Assembly (NCBI GenBank): GCA_020853575.1
Contig: JADYYP010000047.1
Location: forward strand, 1 to 64,000
Direction: 5' to 3'
Source: Planctomycetota bacterium
GTDB lineage: Bacteria; Planctomycetota; UBA1135; GCA-002686595
Length of the DNA stretch: 64,000 bases
This document shows positions 1 through 9,684 of this stretch, piece after piece. The translations under genes and the position numbers were made by a program. Position 1 is the stretch's first letter; every line of letters starts with the position of its first letter. The notes under the pieces are model-generated. The model was not told the origin of the DNA. It saw only the letters and a list, made by a program, of their open reading frames with translations, and did no database searches.

Positions 1-114
1 CACAACAGACTTCGCGGGCTTCTCATCCGCTGGGAGCGCAACGCAGCCAACTACTTGGCGATGGTCCAACTCGCCTGCGGCCTCATCGCGTTTCAACAGA
101 CGTATGGGTTTTAG
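1..114 (+). CDS. IS5-family transposase, C-terminal fragment (cut by window edge)
   Basis: Frame 1 reads 37 residues to a TAG stop at 112-114. The pattern (RGLLIRWERNAANYLAM, then QLACGLIAFQQ) matches the end of DDE transposases of the IS5 group, where an R-W-E-K/R-x-A-x-N-Y helix is followed by a hydrophobic helix. The upstream part lies outside the window, so I cannot tell whether the element is intact. No terminal inverted repeat is evident between the stop and the kinase gene. It suggests past insertion activity at the edge of this region. Confidence 0.7.
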   Translation, partial: HNRLRGLLIRWERNAANYLAMVQLACGLIAFQQTYGF

Positions 115-288
115 GACGTGCTCTAAGCTCCGCCGCGCGGCGCTCGCACGTTGCAACAGCGCGCATCGGGAGAGCAGAGGAGATCCGGAGAGGACGAGCG
201 TTCCACTCGGGCGCAAATCGTTGTGGATTGCGGCGTGAGTACATGCCCAGCGATCCCCTGTCGTGAGTGTGCCCGGAGATGCTCCACC

Positions 289-3200
289 ATGAACCAGCCC
301 GTCCCCACCAAGCTCGGCAAGTACGAGGTGCTCTCGCTGCTGGGCGCCGGAGCGCAAGCGTCCGTCTACCGCGCCCGCCAGCCCGGCCTGGAGCGCGAGG
401 TCGCGATCAAGGTGATCGCCTTCGGAGGCACTGCGGCCGCTGACTTCCTCGCGCGCTTCGAGCAGGAGGCGCAAGTCTCGGCGCGCTTGGAGCACCCCAA
501 CATCCTGCCCGTGCACGACTGCGGCCAGCAGGACGGCTTCGCCTACTTCGTCATGCGCCTGGTGCGCGGCGGAACGCTTGCCCAACGGATGGCCCAGGGC
601 CGCGTGCCCGATGCCCAGGCGCTGGCCATTCTCGAGCAGATCGCCCGCGCGCTCGACCACGCCCACTCGCTCCACGTCGTACACCGCGACGTCAAACCGG
701 CCAACATCCTGCTCAGCGGCGACGGCCAGGCGCTCTTGAGCGACTTCGGCATCGCCAAGCTCCTCGAAGGCTCAACGCTCCAGTCCGAGCCCGGATCCAA
801 TCCCTGCACCCCCGCCTATGCGAGCCCGGATCCGCTCGCTGGCGAGGCTCCCGACGGCCGGTCGGACCAATACTCCCTCGCGGTGATCGCCTACGAGCTG
901 CTCGACGGCAAGCGTCCGTTCAACTCTGACTCTGCGCGCGAACTGATCTACCAACACGCGGCGAAGCCGCCCCCGTTCAGCGGGTCGTGGTTCGACGCGC
1001 GCCCGCAGGTCGTCCACGCTTTGCGGCGGGCGTTGGCCAAGGAGCGCGAGCAACGCTTCGACAGCTGCCTCGAGTTCGTGAGCGCACTGCGCGCCGGTCT
1101 CGAGGCCGCCCCCGCGCAGCTCCACGAACTCGAAACCCGCGAGCACGAGGCGGACCACACCCACTCGAGCTCTCCTCCGCCGCTCCCGAACAGCGCGCCA
1201 CCGCCGGTGCCTGCGATCGCGCCACCGAGCGCCAGCCGTGAGCCGCAAGAACCTCAGGAATTGCGATCGCGCGCACGCCGAGTCGGCCTCCGTGCGTGGG
1301 TGCTCGCTGGTGCGTTCGTCGTGTTGATCTTCGGTGCTGTGGCCTGGAGCCTGCGGCCCAATGGTCCCGCGCACGCGGGCGAGCCGACGGATGGACCGCG
1401 AGTCGTCGACCCGCAGACCGACCGCACGGAACCAGATCAAGTCGCGGCGGAGGCACCCACCGAGCTTCCCAACGCCGATCGGAGAAACCCAGTGGCGGCC
1501 CGTCCACTCCACGTTGCTCCATGGAGTCGATTCCGGGTCGTCGTCGCCCTCGACGAATCCGTCGACCGGCAGCGCGCGCTCGGAATCCCCGGCGTCATCA
1601 CGGACGAGATCGTGGCTCCACTGCTCAGGGACCTCGATGCCGACCCACGGTTCGCGGGGGCGTCACTCTCGGACGTGCTGTTCCGTTGCAGCGCCGCCAG
1701 TGTGTCCAATCCCGCCCAGCTGGCCGAACGGAGCGGAGCGGACCTAGTCGTAGGGCTCTCCTACGAGCTGATCGGCACGGAGCTCGAGCCAGGACTGATC
1801 TCCGATTCCGACACGAAGCGAGCGTCGATTCGGATGGCCGCTCGGCTGTTGAGCGCCGGCTCGCGAGACCCACTGATCCAAGTTCCCAGCGTGAGCCGGG
1901 TGGCGACAGAAGACCTGGGTGTCGCTGTTCGGATGGCGGTCGCCGATTCGAGCCCGACCCTCCGCACTTCCATCATGGAGCGCGTCCGGGATTGGGCCGA
2001 CGCAGCGCTTTCCCAGGGTATCGAATGTCGAATTGCGCTCCTGGTCGAAGGAGAGAACTCAGACGGGAGCCAGGCGCTGCGCAGCACATTGGAGAACTGC
2101 GACGCAGTGGTCGAGGGAAGCCTGAGGCGCGAATCCGATGGGGACTTCTCGCGAGACCAGAAGTCCATCCGAGTGCCCCGCCGTGGCGCAGATGGCGGCG
2201 CCCCCCTCGTATTGCCTCTGGCCGCGAACAGTGAATTCTCCCTGTGGTCGGTGCGAATCCGAGCCAATCGAGCGACCCTCGTGGCGGCCCTCGAGCCAGC
2301 ATTGCGAGAGCAGCTGATCGAAGGCAGCGATGAGCCGAATCGCGTGCTGACGACTCGCGTACACGAAGACATCCTCGCCTTCCTCGTCAGTAGACTCCAC
2401 CCGGAGGCGAGAGGACTTCGCGATGGCGGCTCCGCCCCCCTGCCGGCGGATGCAGCTTGGGCGCCGCTGGTGATGCCGAGCGGCCAGTTGTTCACTTCCC
2501 ACATCGTCTCCCACGCGACGGAGAACCACCCCACTGCCGGCACGGATGGGATTCTCGGAGACGCGGGTGGGATGATCGGCATCGAGATCACCGCTCCGAC
2601 CGCGGGGGTGCGGGTCGCCGTCGAACTCGAGTGCGCGGGGTTGTGGGACTTGTCGACGTTCGAGGTCGAGCTTCCGGTCGCTGGCAAGCGCTACCTCATC
2701 CTGCCCAAGCTCGCCTATCGCTTCGCGGACCTCGTGCGAGTTCGCCAGACCCAGCCGATGAGTGTCACCTTTCGCGTGCTACTCGGTGGCGAGCACTTCG
2801 AAGAGCGAGTGGAGACAGTGACGGTACGGTCCATCCACGATTGCCTGTTCGGGTTCCAGTTCACGGGCGCAGATGGAACTCCGACGTTCGTTCCGAACTA
2901 CCCCAATTTCGCCGCCTACGTCAATGAGAACCATCCAGCGTTGGAATCGCTCCGCAAGGAGTGCCTGCGCCAGGGTTCGGTGGATTCGTTCTCCGGCTAT
3001 CAAGGCGGGAAGGCCGGCGTGATGGCACAGGTCGAGGCCCTGTGGTCCGAACTGCAGCGCCGCGGAATCAAGTACAGCAGTATCACGGCGACCGTTTCGC
3101 CATCCGAGTCGACCATTGCCCAGCACGTGCGCTTCGTGGAGGAGTCACTGCGAGGTGAGCAAGCGAACTGCGTCGACGGATCGGTATTGTTCGCTTCCGC

Positions 3201-3477
3201 GCTTGAGCAAATTGGCATTCACGCTTTTCTCGTCCTGGCACCGGGGCACTGCTTTCTCGCCTTCTTGAGCGATGAGCAAGACCCGACGAGCATCACGGGA
3301 CTCGAAACGACCATGCTTTCGGATCGGCCCTTCGAGGAGGCCGTGTCCGTGGGAACTCAGCAATTGGTCAAAGCGCTCACGAACCTCGACAAAGACCCGA
3401 TCAACTACGCGTTGGTGCCGATCGGCGCGGCGCGTGCCGCGGGTGTGCAACCGCTCCCGTACCTCGAAAACAACTAG
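289..3477 (+). CDS. Membrane Ser/Thr protein kinase with extracytoplasmic transglutaminase-like domain
   Basis: A 1062-residue protein. Residues 12-300 form a Hanks-type kinase: glycine loop GAGAQASV (19-26), VAIK lysine 41, HRDVKPAN loop with catalytic Asp134, and DFG 152-154. A Pro/Ser-rich linker leads to one membrane helix at about 338-358, so the C-terminal 700 residues should lie outside the cytoplasm. Near the end, NCVDGS (Cys961) followed by GHCFLAF (His987) looks like the Cys-His core of the transglutaminase-like fold. An upstream in-frame ATG at 151 exists, but 289 starts right before the kinase domain and has CCGGAG upstream. It is followed closely by two lipoprotein genes, probably one transcription unit. 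The substrate is unknown; the transglutaminase call is from motif pattern only. Confidence 0.85.
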   Translation: MNQPVPTKLGKYEVLSLLGAGAQASVYRARQPGLEREVAIKVIAFGGTAAADFLARFEQEAQVSARLEHPNILPVHDCGQQDGFAYFVMRLVRGGTLAQRMAQGRVPDAQALAILEQIARALDHAHSLHVVHRDVKPANILLSGDGQALLSDFGIAKLLEGSTLQSEPGSNPCTPAYASPDPLAGEAPDGRSDQYSLAVIAYELLDGKRPFNSDSARELIYQHAAKPPPFSGSWFDARPQVVHALRRALAKEREQRFDSCLEFVSALRAGLEAAPAQLHELETREHEADHTHSSSPPPLPNSAPPPVPAIAPPSASREPQEPQELRSRARRVGLRAWVLAGAFVVLIFGAVAWSLRPNGPAHAGEPTDGPRVVDPQTDRTEPDQVAAEAPTELPNADRRNPVAARPLHVAPWSRFRVVVALDESVDRQRALGIPGVITDEIVAPLLRDLDADPRFAGASLSDVLFRCSAASVSNPAQLAERSGADLVVGLSYELIGTELEPGLISDSDTKRASIRMAARLLSAGSRDPLIQVPSVSRVATEDLGVAVRMAVADSSPTLRTSIMERVRDWADAALSQGIECRIALLVEGENSDGSQALRSTLENCDAVVEGSLRRESDGDFSRDQKSIRVPRRGADGGAPLVLPLAANSEFSLWSVRIRANRATLVAALEPALREQLIEGSDEPNRVLTTRVHEDILAFLVSRLHPEARGLRDGGSAPLPADAAWAPLVMPSGQLFTSHIVSHATENHPTAGTDGILGDAGGMIGIEITAPTAGVRVAVELECAGLWDLSTFEVELPVAGKRYLILPKLAYRFADLVRVRQTQPMSVTFRVLLGGEHFEERVETVTVRSIHDCLFGFQFTGADGTPTFVPNYPNFAAYVNENHPALESLRKECLRQGSVDSFSGYQGGKAGVMAQVEALWSELQRRGIKYSSITATVSPSESTIAQHVRFVEESLRGEQANCVDGSVLFASALEQIGIHAFLVLAPGHCFLAFLSDEQDPTSITGLETTMLSDRPFEEAVSVGTQQLVKALTNLDKDPINYALVPIGAARAAGVQPLPYLENN

Positions 3478-3535
3478 AGATCCACCCGTGGGCAGTCCCG
3501 CAGCCGCACGGGCCGACCGCAACCGATCTACTCGC

Positions 3536-5836
3536 ATGAGCCCCCGAAGCACGAACTTCCTGTCATTCCGCTGCCTGACCGCCGTCGCGATCGCGGTGTT
3601 GGCTTGCACGGCGGTCCCCCAGCCGGTCACACCTGGCCCGTCCGAGGAGCCCGGATTCAGCCCGTCCGCAAACGAGTCTACGGAACGCGCCCAAAACGAG
3701 CTCGACGCGGCGCTGGGCCGGCTCTGGGACGGTTGCCGTGAGCTCGAGAGGCTGGGCCTGCTCAGCTACCGTCGGGTGGTGCTGTTTCCCGCGCTCTATG
3801 CCACGAAGAGTGGACGACGCGCAACGGCGTCGTCCGAGATCCTGGTCGATCGAATTCGACGCGCCGCCCCCCAGGGAGTGGAAGTGGTGTATGGGGCCGG
3901 ATTGCAGACTGCACTCGAAGAGAACTTCCTCTCGACCAGCCAGTATTTGGGTGATGCCGACGCACGTGCTCTCGCTCGCGACCTGCCGTGCGACTTCGTG
4001 ATCAGCGGTCAGTTCGAGTTCCAGAACTCGCGCAAGGGCCGGACGATGGAATTGACCCTTTGCGGCGCAGTGCCCTGGTCGCTCGGCAACGTGTACGACG
4101 AGACCATCAGCATTCCGTACGCGAACCCGATCTTCGATCCAGTCAATACGAACGCGGATCGTCCGCCGCGTGTTCCTTTTGGAGCCGACCCGAACTGCCG
4201 CGACGTCGCCTTCGGCGATGCGGAGCGCGGCGCGCACTACTCCAGCAAGTTGGAGCGGCTGGTTCGACTGCTGGAGTCCACCCTCGCCCAAGACGCGTCA
4301 AGCGGTCGAGTCCTTCTCCCCGAGGGCCTCCAGACGAGCGGGCTCGTGCTGCTGCCCCCCACTTCGTTCGCCGGGTCGACGAGCGGCCTTTCCGACGCAC
4401 TCGAATCTGCGCTTCGAAGACGCTGCGGCACGGTTCGCTTGGCGCGGGACCTCGATGTTGCCATGCGCGAGAAAGGCGAGTGCCTTGCCTGGTATGCAGC
4501 CGACCCCGACCCCGCATCACTCGCGCGGTTCGACGTGCCCGGCGCGATCCGTACGCGCTACCGCTTCGACGAAAGCACTCGAGAGCTCGAGGTCGAGTTC
4601 ACGTGCTACGACAGCAGGGGCGGTACGTCCACGACGCGCAGCACGATGTCGACGGCACGGGTCCAAGAGCTCGTGCGAAAGCAGTCGGCAGAGCCATGCC
4701 AGGTGACGCTGGCGGCACTTCCCATCGACGGTGAGACGCTCCTCCAGGATTCCGTTCGAGGGCAGATCGACGCGCTCATCGCGGAGAATGCGAACGTCAT
4801 CAAGGGCAAGTCGATCCGTGTGCTCCCCGTCGTCACGCCAGCGACGCGGAACGTCTACGAGTCGTTTCATCAGATTCGGCAGGAACTCGTGAACGCCAGG
4901 CTCGAGATCGAGAAACGCGCAGCCAAGGATGGCGTCACGCTGGAAGATGCGCTGGCCAGCGAGCGCTATCCGGTGCGCCTGACTTCCCAGCGCTGCGAGT
5001 ACCCGAGTTGGAGAACGGCCGAAGCGCTGCTGTTCGCGTTCGAGTGGCAACAACTGATGCGTTCGGATGCGTTCGCCCAAGGCCGAATGCTCGTCCGTGG
5101 GCTCGAGTCTCGGTTCGCACAGGTCGAAGCGAAGCTCCAGACGAATGACGAGCTGCTTGGCGTGCTCGAGGCAGGGCTGCGGACACCCAGCGACATCGCG
5201 ACGGTGAGCAAGTACGACGAGTTGCTCGGCAAGGAGACCACTCGCAAGGTGCTCGCCGAGATCAGCACGCGTCGCCGCCTCGTTCCCGAGCTCGCGCTCG
5301 TCGTCGAGGTCGACTGCATCGGCGCCGGCGTGGTCGGGCGAGTCGCGGTACGTGCTTCCCTCATCAGCGAGCGGGACTCGACGTCGATCGGCAAGCCCGT
5401 CGAGGACGGAGTGCTCGTCGGACCTCGCGCCGCCGCGGTCAGTGCGAACGTCGCAGGAGCCTCCGCGATCGCCATCCCTGCGGTCGCACCCCGAGCCACA
5501 TCAGTGCGCATCTTGTACGACGGGCGCGCCGCAAAGACGGTGGCGGACGCGCTCAAGGAGTTCCTCGTGGGTCAAGGCGAGCAGTACGTGGTCAGTTCGA
5601 CCACCGGGTTCACCAGTTGGAATGAGCTGACGCCCTCGCTGTCGAGCCCCATCGAGCTGCGCTTCCCAGCATCACTGCAGGTCCAGGCGCAAGCGCTTGG
5701 CGCGCTGGTCCACAACTCCGCAGCGCGCTTCGACGGCGCGGTTCGCTCCCACCTCAAGCGATTCGAGTTCACCCTGATCCCCGATTCGTCGTCAGCGACG
5801 AGCTCGAACACACTGACGATCTACGTCCGACTCTAA
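3536..5836 (+). CDS. Large lipoprotein of unknown function
   Basis: A 766-residue protein starting at ATG 3536. It opens with a short basic segment, a hydrophobic stretch and a lipobox-like VLAC, so it is probably exported and lipid-anchored. The following region (VVLFPALYATKSGRR, later CDFVISGQFEFQN) has the alternating beta pattern seen in CsgG/FlgO/TolB-N-like outer-membrane-associated proteins. That resemblance is weak and may be only architectural. The rest shows no domain I recognise. It sits 58 bases after the kinase gene and 69 before the next lipoprotein gene, so the three are likely co-transcribed and may act together at the envelope. Confidence 0.7.
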   Translation: MSPRSTNFLSFRCLTAVAIAVLACTAVPQPVTPGPSEEPGFSPSANESTERAQNELDAALGRLWDGCRELERLGLLSYRRVVLFPALYATKSGRRATASSEILVDRIRRAAPQGVEVVYGAGLQTALEENFLSTSQYLGDADARALARDLPCDFVISGQFEFQNSRKGRTMELTLCGAVPWSLGNVYDETISIPYANPIFDPVNTNADRPPRVPFGADPNCRDVAFGDAERGAHYSSKLERLVRLLESTLAQDASSGRVLLPEGLQTSGLVLLPPTSFAGSTSGLSDALESALRRRCGTVRLARDLDVAMREKGECLAWYAADPDPASLARFDVPGAIRTRYRFDESTRELEVEFTCYDSRGGTSTTRSTMSTARVQELVRKQSAEPCQVTLAALPIDGETLLQDSVRGQIDALIAENANVIKGKSIRVLPVVTPATRNVYESFHQIRQELVNARLEIEKRAAKDGVTLEDALASERYPVRLTSQRCEYPSWRTAEALLFAFEWQQLMRSDAFAQGRMLVRGLESRFAQVEAKLQTNDELLGVLEAGLRTPSDIATVSKYDELLGKETTRKVLAEISTRRRLVPELALVVEVDCIGAGVVGRVAVRASLISERDSTSIGKPVEDGVLVGPRAAAVSANVAGASAIAIPAVAPRATSVRILYDGRAAKTVADALKEFLVGQGEQYVVSSTTGFTSWNELTPSLSSPIELRFPASLQVQAQALGALVHNSAARFDGAVRSHLKRFEFTLIPDSSSATSSNTLTIYVRL

Positions 5837-5905
5837 CGACTATCCCCGCGGCCCCGCTCGCGGTCGCCGCGCATTCTCATCTTCCCCGACCTTGAGTACC
5901 CCCCT

Positions 5906-7069
5906 ATGAACCGAACCCTCAACAAGCTCCTTGCCCTCCCGCTGTTCATCGCTCCCGTTCTCGGCGCCTGCACATCGATGGGGACCACGAAATCAGAGCC
6001 CCAACAAGTGCGTGCGGCGACACTCGACGCATTGAGGCGGATGGCCGCCACGTTGCAGCAGTCCCAAGTCGAGCTGTCTGGCACCCAAGTGACGGTGCTT
6101 TCGACGTCCGAGAAGTTCTGGATGACCATTGATCCGAATGCACTGGAGAAGGTAGGGCGGAAGCTTGGGAGCCTCTTTGAGGTCAACGGCAAGTCCATCA
6201 CCTCGGACGCGCAGACAACCGAGGGATGGGCTCAGCCAAGCCCGAGCTGGGTCAAACAGATGCGGACGGAAATCAGCCTGGAGCTGAAAAACTACTTTCC
6301 CAACGCTGAAGTTTTTTCCGACCTCAGCTTGGACAAGAACCTCGAGGCTGCTGGAATCCAAGATCCCTTGGATTTGCTGACTCCCGCCAAGCTCGACGCC
6401 TTTCGTGAGCAGCTCCGCAAGGCAGGTGAGCCGCTCTCGAGCATTTTCGTCGCAAAGCTGGTTGCCGAGCAACCCGTCCGTGGAGATCCGGATGTCCAGG
6501 CCAACGTGGTCCTGTACTACTTGCCGGTGGAGCCCGGCGCCAACAACGTGAGTCAGAACGTGCGCAGCGGTGAGACGGTCGCGTGGGTGTATACGGGCGA
6601 GTTTCAGAGTGGCGACTCGCCGCGCACGGCCAGTGGCGACCCCGACCGAACGCCCATCAGCGGAGGACCGTCTCCGTCGACGCAGGGGCCTCGGAACGAC
6701 GAACAGTCCGATGGAACCCCCGCGGAAGCGCGACTCATTTCGACCCACGGCTTTTGGAAGGACTCGGTCAATGCGGTGCGCGACCCCGCTGACTACTATC
6801 GAATCGACGCGGCCACGGACGGCTATATCCTGGTGTCGATCGAGAACCGCAATCCCAAGGATGCGGGGAATAGCCGTGTGACTGCGCATCTGTTCGACTC
6901 GAACAGCAAGGCGCTTTGCGACACCAACTCGTGCAGCAATGGAAATACCAAGCACACCAAAAAGCAAAGCCTCGCAGCCGGTAGCACCTACTACATTCGC
7001 GTCACGCCAGGCGGAAACGTCGACTCGCCTGTCCCGTACACTCTCGGCGTGAGCTACTCCAACAACTGA
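5906..7069 (+). CDS. Lipoprotein with C-terminal PPC-like beta domain
   Basis: A 387-residue protein. The N-terminus has a signal peptide ending in LGAC, a good lipobox. A Pro/Ser/Asp-rich linker at about residues 240-270 precedes a C-terminal domain (YYRIDAATDGYILVSIENR, later SLAAGSTYYIRVTPGG) resembling the bacterial pre-peptidase C-terminal (PPC) beta-sandwich. The N-terminal 230 residues are not recognised. It is the last gene of the kinase-lipoprotein unit and is followed 29 bases later by a strong hairpin. Function unknown; the surface location is inferred from the lipobox. Confidence 0.7.
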   Translation: MNRTLNKLLALPLFIAPVLGACTSMGTTKSEPQQVRAATLDALRRMAATLQQSQVELSGTQVTVLSTSEKFWMTIDPNALEKVGRKLGSLFEVNGKSITSDAQTTEGWAQPSPSWVKQMRTEISLELKNYFPNAEVFSDLSLDKNLEAAGIQDPLDLLTPAKLDAFREQLRKAGEPLSSIFVAKLVAEQPVRGDPDVQANVVLYYLPVEPGANNVSQNVRSGETVAWVYTGEFQSGDSPRTASGDPDRTPISGGPSPSTQGPRNDEQSDGTPAEARLISTHGFWKDSVNAVRDPADYYRIDAATDGYILVSIENRNPKDAGNSRVTAHLFDSNSKALCDTNSCSNGNTKHTKKQSLAAGSTYYIRVTPGGNVDSPVPYTLGVSYSNN

Positions 7070-7098
7070 GCTGGACAGCGACGGACACGAAACCGATT

Positions 7099-7146
7099 GC
7101 GGGCGTGGAGCCGCGGCGCCAGCCGCCTCCACGCCCGCGTGCTTTT
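7099..7146 (+). terminator. Intrinsic terminator after the kinase-lipoprotein unit
   Basis: A perfect 12-bp stem (GCGGGCGTGGAG at 7099-7110 pairs with CTCCACGCCCGC at 7127-7138) with a 16-base loop is followed by GTGCTTTT. It ends transcription of the plus-strand unit just before the convergent ECF sigma gene, and may also act on the minus strand. Confidence 0.75.
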
Positions 7147-7859
7147 CACCTCGACTCAGCTGGAAGCCCCGCTCGGAGCTTGTCCCTGATTCGGCAGAGA
7201 GCCTGCTGGCCAGCGTGCTCGGTGGGATATCCCAGCTCCTTGACGATGTCGGCCCACTCGAGCTCGAGGTAGACGCGCAAGACCACGAGATTCCGCTCAC
7301 GCTCACTGAGACCCGCGACCAGGTCGTCGAAGCGCTCCTTCAGCTCGCGTGCCATGTTCTCGGTCCTTGGACCGGCGGACTTCGCGGGCAGGTCGATTCC
7401 GGCCGCGGCATCGGATTCCGCGTCGTTGTTCGCGGTGTCGACGGACTCCGGATTGCCGCGCACGCGCAGCTTCTCGCGAAGGTCCTTGATCTTGCGGCGC
7501 GCGATGCGGTCCAGCCATGCGAGCAAGCTGCCGCGGTGCTCGGGCGTGAAGTGCTCGAACTTCATGAGCCACGTGATCATCGTGTCCTGCAGCACGTCCT
7601 CGGGCTCGGCGATGCGCAGCAGATCGTGCCCCATGCGCATTCGGATCAGACGCAGCAGCCGCGGCCGATAGCGCGCGAAAACCGCGTCTCGACTGCGGTC
7701 GTCGCCGGCCTTGGCCAGATGCAGCAAGCGCATGGTCTCGCTCACGTCCATCGAGGCTTGGCCCGCATCGCCCAGCTCGGAGGGCAAGGGCTCACCCGGC
7801 AGCGGCCGTCCCTCCAGCGGGGCCTGCTCGCTCGGGGTGGGTTCGTGCGCGGCGCTCAT
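7146..7859 (-). CDS. ECF-family RNA polymerase sigma factor
   Basis: A 237-residue protein. Region 2 spans roughly residues 45-130 (FARYRPRLLRLIRMRMGHDLLRI, then EPEDVLQDTMITWLMKF) and region 4 the last 70 (LSERERNLVVLRVYLELEWADIVKELGYP). Start chosen at ATG 7857-7859 because GAGAGGAGAG lies just upstream; the reading frame continues further 5' but then overlaps the divergent gene at 8003. The two genes are head to head with about 140 bases between them, so a shared control region is likely. No anti-sigma gene is adjacent, as is common for planctomycete ECFs. A second, related ECF gene lies at 37535-38308, at the other end of the T3SS locus. Confidence 0.85.
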   Translation of the reverse strand: MSAAHEPTPSEQAPLEGRPLPGEPLPSELGDAGQASMDVSETMRLLHLAKAGDDRSRDAVFARYRPRLLRLIRMRMGHDLLRIAEPEDVLQDTMITWLMKFEHFTPEHRGSLLAWLDRIARRKIKDLREKLRVRGNPESVDTANNDAESDAAAGIDLPAKSAGPRTENMARELKERFDDLVAGLSERERNLVVLRVYLELEWADIVKELGYPTEHAGQQALCRIRDKLRAGLPAESR

Positions 7860-8002
7860 CGTGCTCTCCTCTCGTGACTCGACTGGAACCATGGGCGTCA
7901 CACCTTGCCGTCCGCAGCTCGACTCGGAAAGGCCCAACACGCGCGCAACTTCGAGCGCGTGCTCGCGAGAACCAGGGGACACCCACTCCCGAGGACTCGA
8001 CC

Positions 8003-9559
8003 ATGACGACCACTGTTCAGCCGCGTACGACGACGCCGGCGCCCGCGAGCTCGAGCGCGCCTTCGACCTCTCCCACGAGCGCGGGCAACGCACAACCCGT
8101 CGCCCCCAGCCCCGCGCTTGCTCCGTCAGTGGTGCCGGGAGCCGCCAGCATCCCCGGCATTTCGCCGGTGCTCGCCGAGTACCTCTCGCGTCCGCCGGCC
8201 GACGAGACCAAGCCGCCGCTGGGCCTCGACGTCTTCCCCTACGGCAGCCGCCCGATCAGCGAGACGCCGCTGATCACGGAAGGCAACGAGCGCCAGGCGA
8301 TCGTCGGCGCGCACGGGACGCCGGAGCTCGCCAAGCAACTCGCCGAGGGCGGGGTCGCGAATTTCGCCAACCCCGAGTGGATGAAGCTCATCGCCCACGC
8401 CGTCGAGCAGAATGGCGGCCTGGGCAATTCCGAGGATGGCTTCCTGGCGTACAGCAAAGAGATGGGCTTCGTGCGCTTGCGCCATCCCGGTTTCAGCCCC
8501 GAGCAGAATCGACGTTTGGCGGCGCTGTCCCTCCAGACCGGTTGGCCGATCGAGCGCCTGCCTTGTCGCCAAGACGGCGACAACACGCTGACGGACCCGA
8601 AGGCCCAGCAGTGGGTCGAGGAGTTCCTCGGCAAGTGTGAGAGCGGTCTCGCGGCCTTCGTGGCCAACCCCAAGGAAGGGCTCGAGATCAAGGACGGCAG
8701 CCGCAACGGCTACGTCATGCGTGTCGACGAAGCCAGCGGAGCGCTGGTCTCGTACACCTACCGCAAGCGCGGCGGATTCGCGGGCTTCGTCCAAAAGCAC
8801 ATGAACGTCTTCGGGCCGTTGCTCGACGGATTGAGCATCGTCGCCAACATCGTCCCGGCGCTCGGCACCGCGGTCGCCGCGGGTGCGCAACTCGTCAAGA
8901 CCGGCCTGCAATACGCGGCAACTGGCACGCTCAAGGTCGGCCAGTTGATCGCAAATGGAGCGAGCTTCTTGGGCGCCGCATTCAGCGAGTCCTTCAGCTT
9001 CCTCAACTCCCAGATCGGAAAGGCCGTCACCGCCATCACGGCCGATGTCGCCGACGACGGCAAGCTCTCGCCGCTCACCGTCGTCTCCGCCGCGGGACCG
9101 CTGGTGATCAAGGACCTGCCCGGCGGCCCGATCGTCGACAAGGCCACGCAGAAATTCGCCGAGCTCGTCGCCAAGGGCGCCGTCGGCGGCAAGATCGGAG
9201 CCCAAGACGTGCTCAGCGTGCTCTCTCCGTTCGTGTTCGGCGTCAAGCGCGGCGGAGACAAGCTCGACCTGCTCGACGGTGCCGCGCAGTCGGTCGATCT
9301 CGGACACGCAACCGGGAGCCAAGTCTCCGACGCGCTCACTCCATTGATCGGCCGTCTCACCGACGACGCGGCGACGCAGAAGCTGCTCGCTGGTGGCTTG
9401 CAGCTCACGGCGAAGTACATCGACGAAGGCCGCTTCACCGCAAAGGACTTCCTCCAGGCCCTCGCGCCGGCGGTCGGCCGCTATCTGAAGGACACGCCGC
9501 TCGCGAAGGAGCTGCTCGAGCGCTATCGCGAGGTCCTGGGCGAGCGAGTTGCCGCCTGA
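8003..9559 (+). CDS. Candidate type III secreted protein (translocator or effector), unknown family
   Basis: A 518-residue protein with a Thr/Ser/Pro/Ala-rich N-terminus lacking hydrophobic residues, the composition expected of a type III export signal, and no Sec signal peptide. After a polar region (about 75-250) comes a long Ala/Gly-rich amphipathic to hydrophobic stretch at about 265-350 (VFGPLLDGLSIVANIVPALG, later LIANGASFLGAAF). That is reminiscent of the membrane-inserting helices of translocators such as YopB/IpaB, though not a recognisable homolog. Start at ATG 8003 with GAGGAC upstream. It lies divergent from an ECF sigma gene at the border of the T3SS locus. Role is inference from composition and position. 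Confidence 0.5.
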   Translation: MTTTVQPRTTTPAPASSSAPSTSPTSAGNAQPVAPSPALAPSVVPGAASIPGISPVLAEYLSRPPADETKPPLGLDVFPYGSRPISETPLITEGNERQAIVGAHGTPELAKQLAEGGVANFANPEWMKLIAHAVEQNGGLGNSEDGFLAYSKEMGFVRLRHPGFSPEQNRRLAALSLQTGWPIERLPCRQDGDNTLTDPKAQQWVEEFLGKCESGLAAFVANPKEGLEIKDGSRNGYVMRVDEASGALVSYTYRKRGGFAGFVQKHMNVFGPLLDGLSIVANIVPALGTAVAAGAQLVKTGLQYAATGTLKVGQLIANGASFLGAAFSESFSFLNSQIGKAVTAITADVADDGKLSPLTVVSAAGPLVIKDLPGGPIVDKATQKFAELVAKGAVGGKIGAQDVLSVLSPFVFGVKRGGDKLDLLDGAAQSVDLGHATGSQVSDALTPLIGRLTDDAATQKLLAGGLQLTAKYIDEGRFTAKDFLQALAPAVGRYLKDTPLAKELLERYREVLGERVAA

Positions 9560-9684
9560 ATTGCGGCGCGAGCACGCAAGACATCCGGCGTCCGCAACGA
9601 GCGCGAGGCGGGTCTCACCAGTGTGCGACCCGCCCGCGGCCCATTGCGGGGAGTGGCGCGGGGTTGGTTAGCTAGCGGGCTCCC

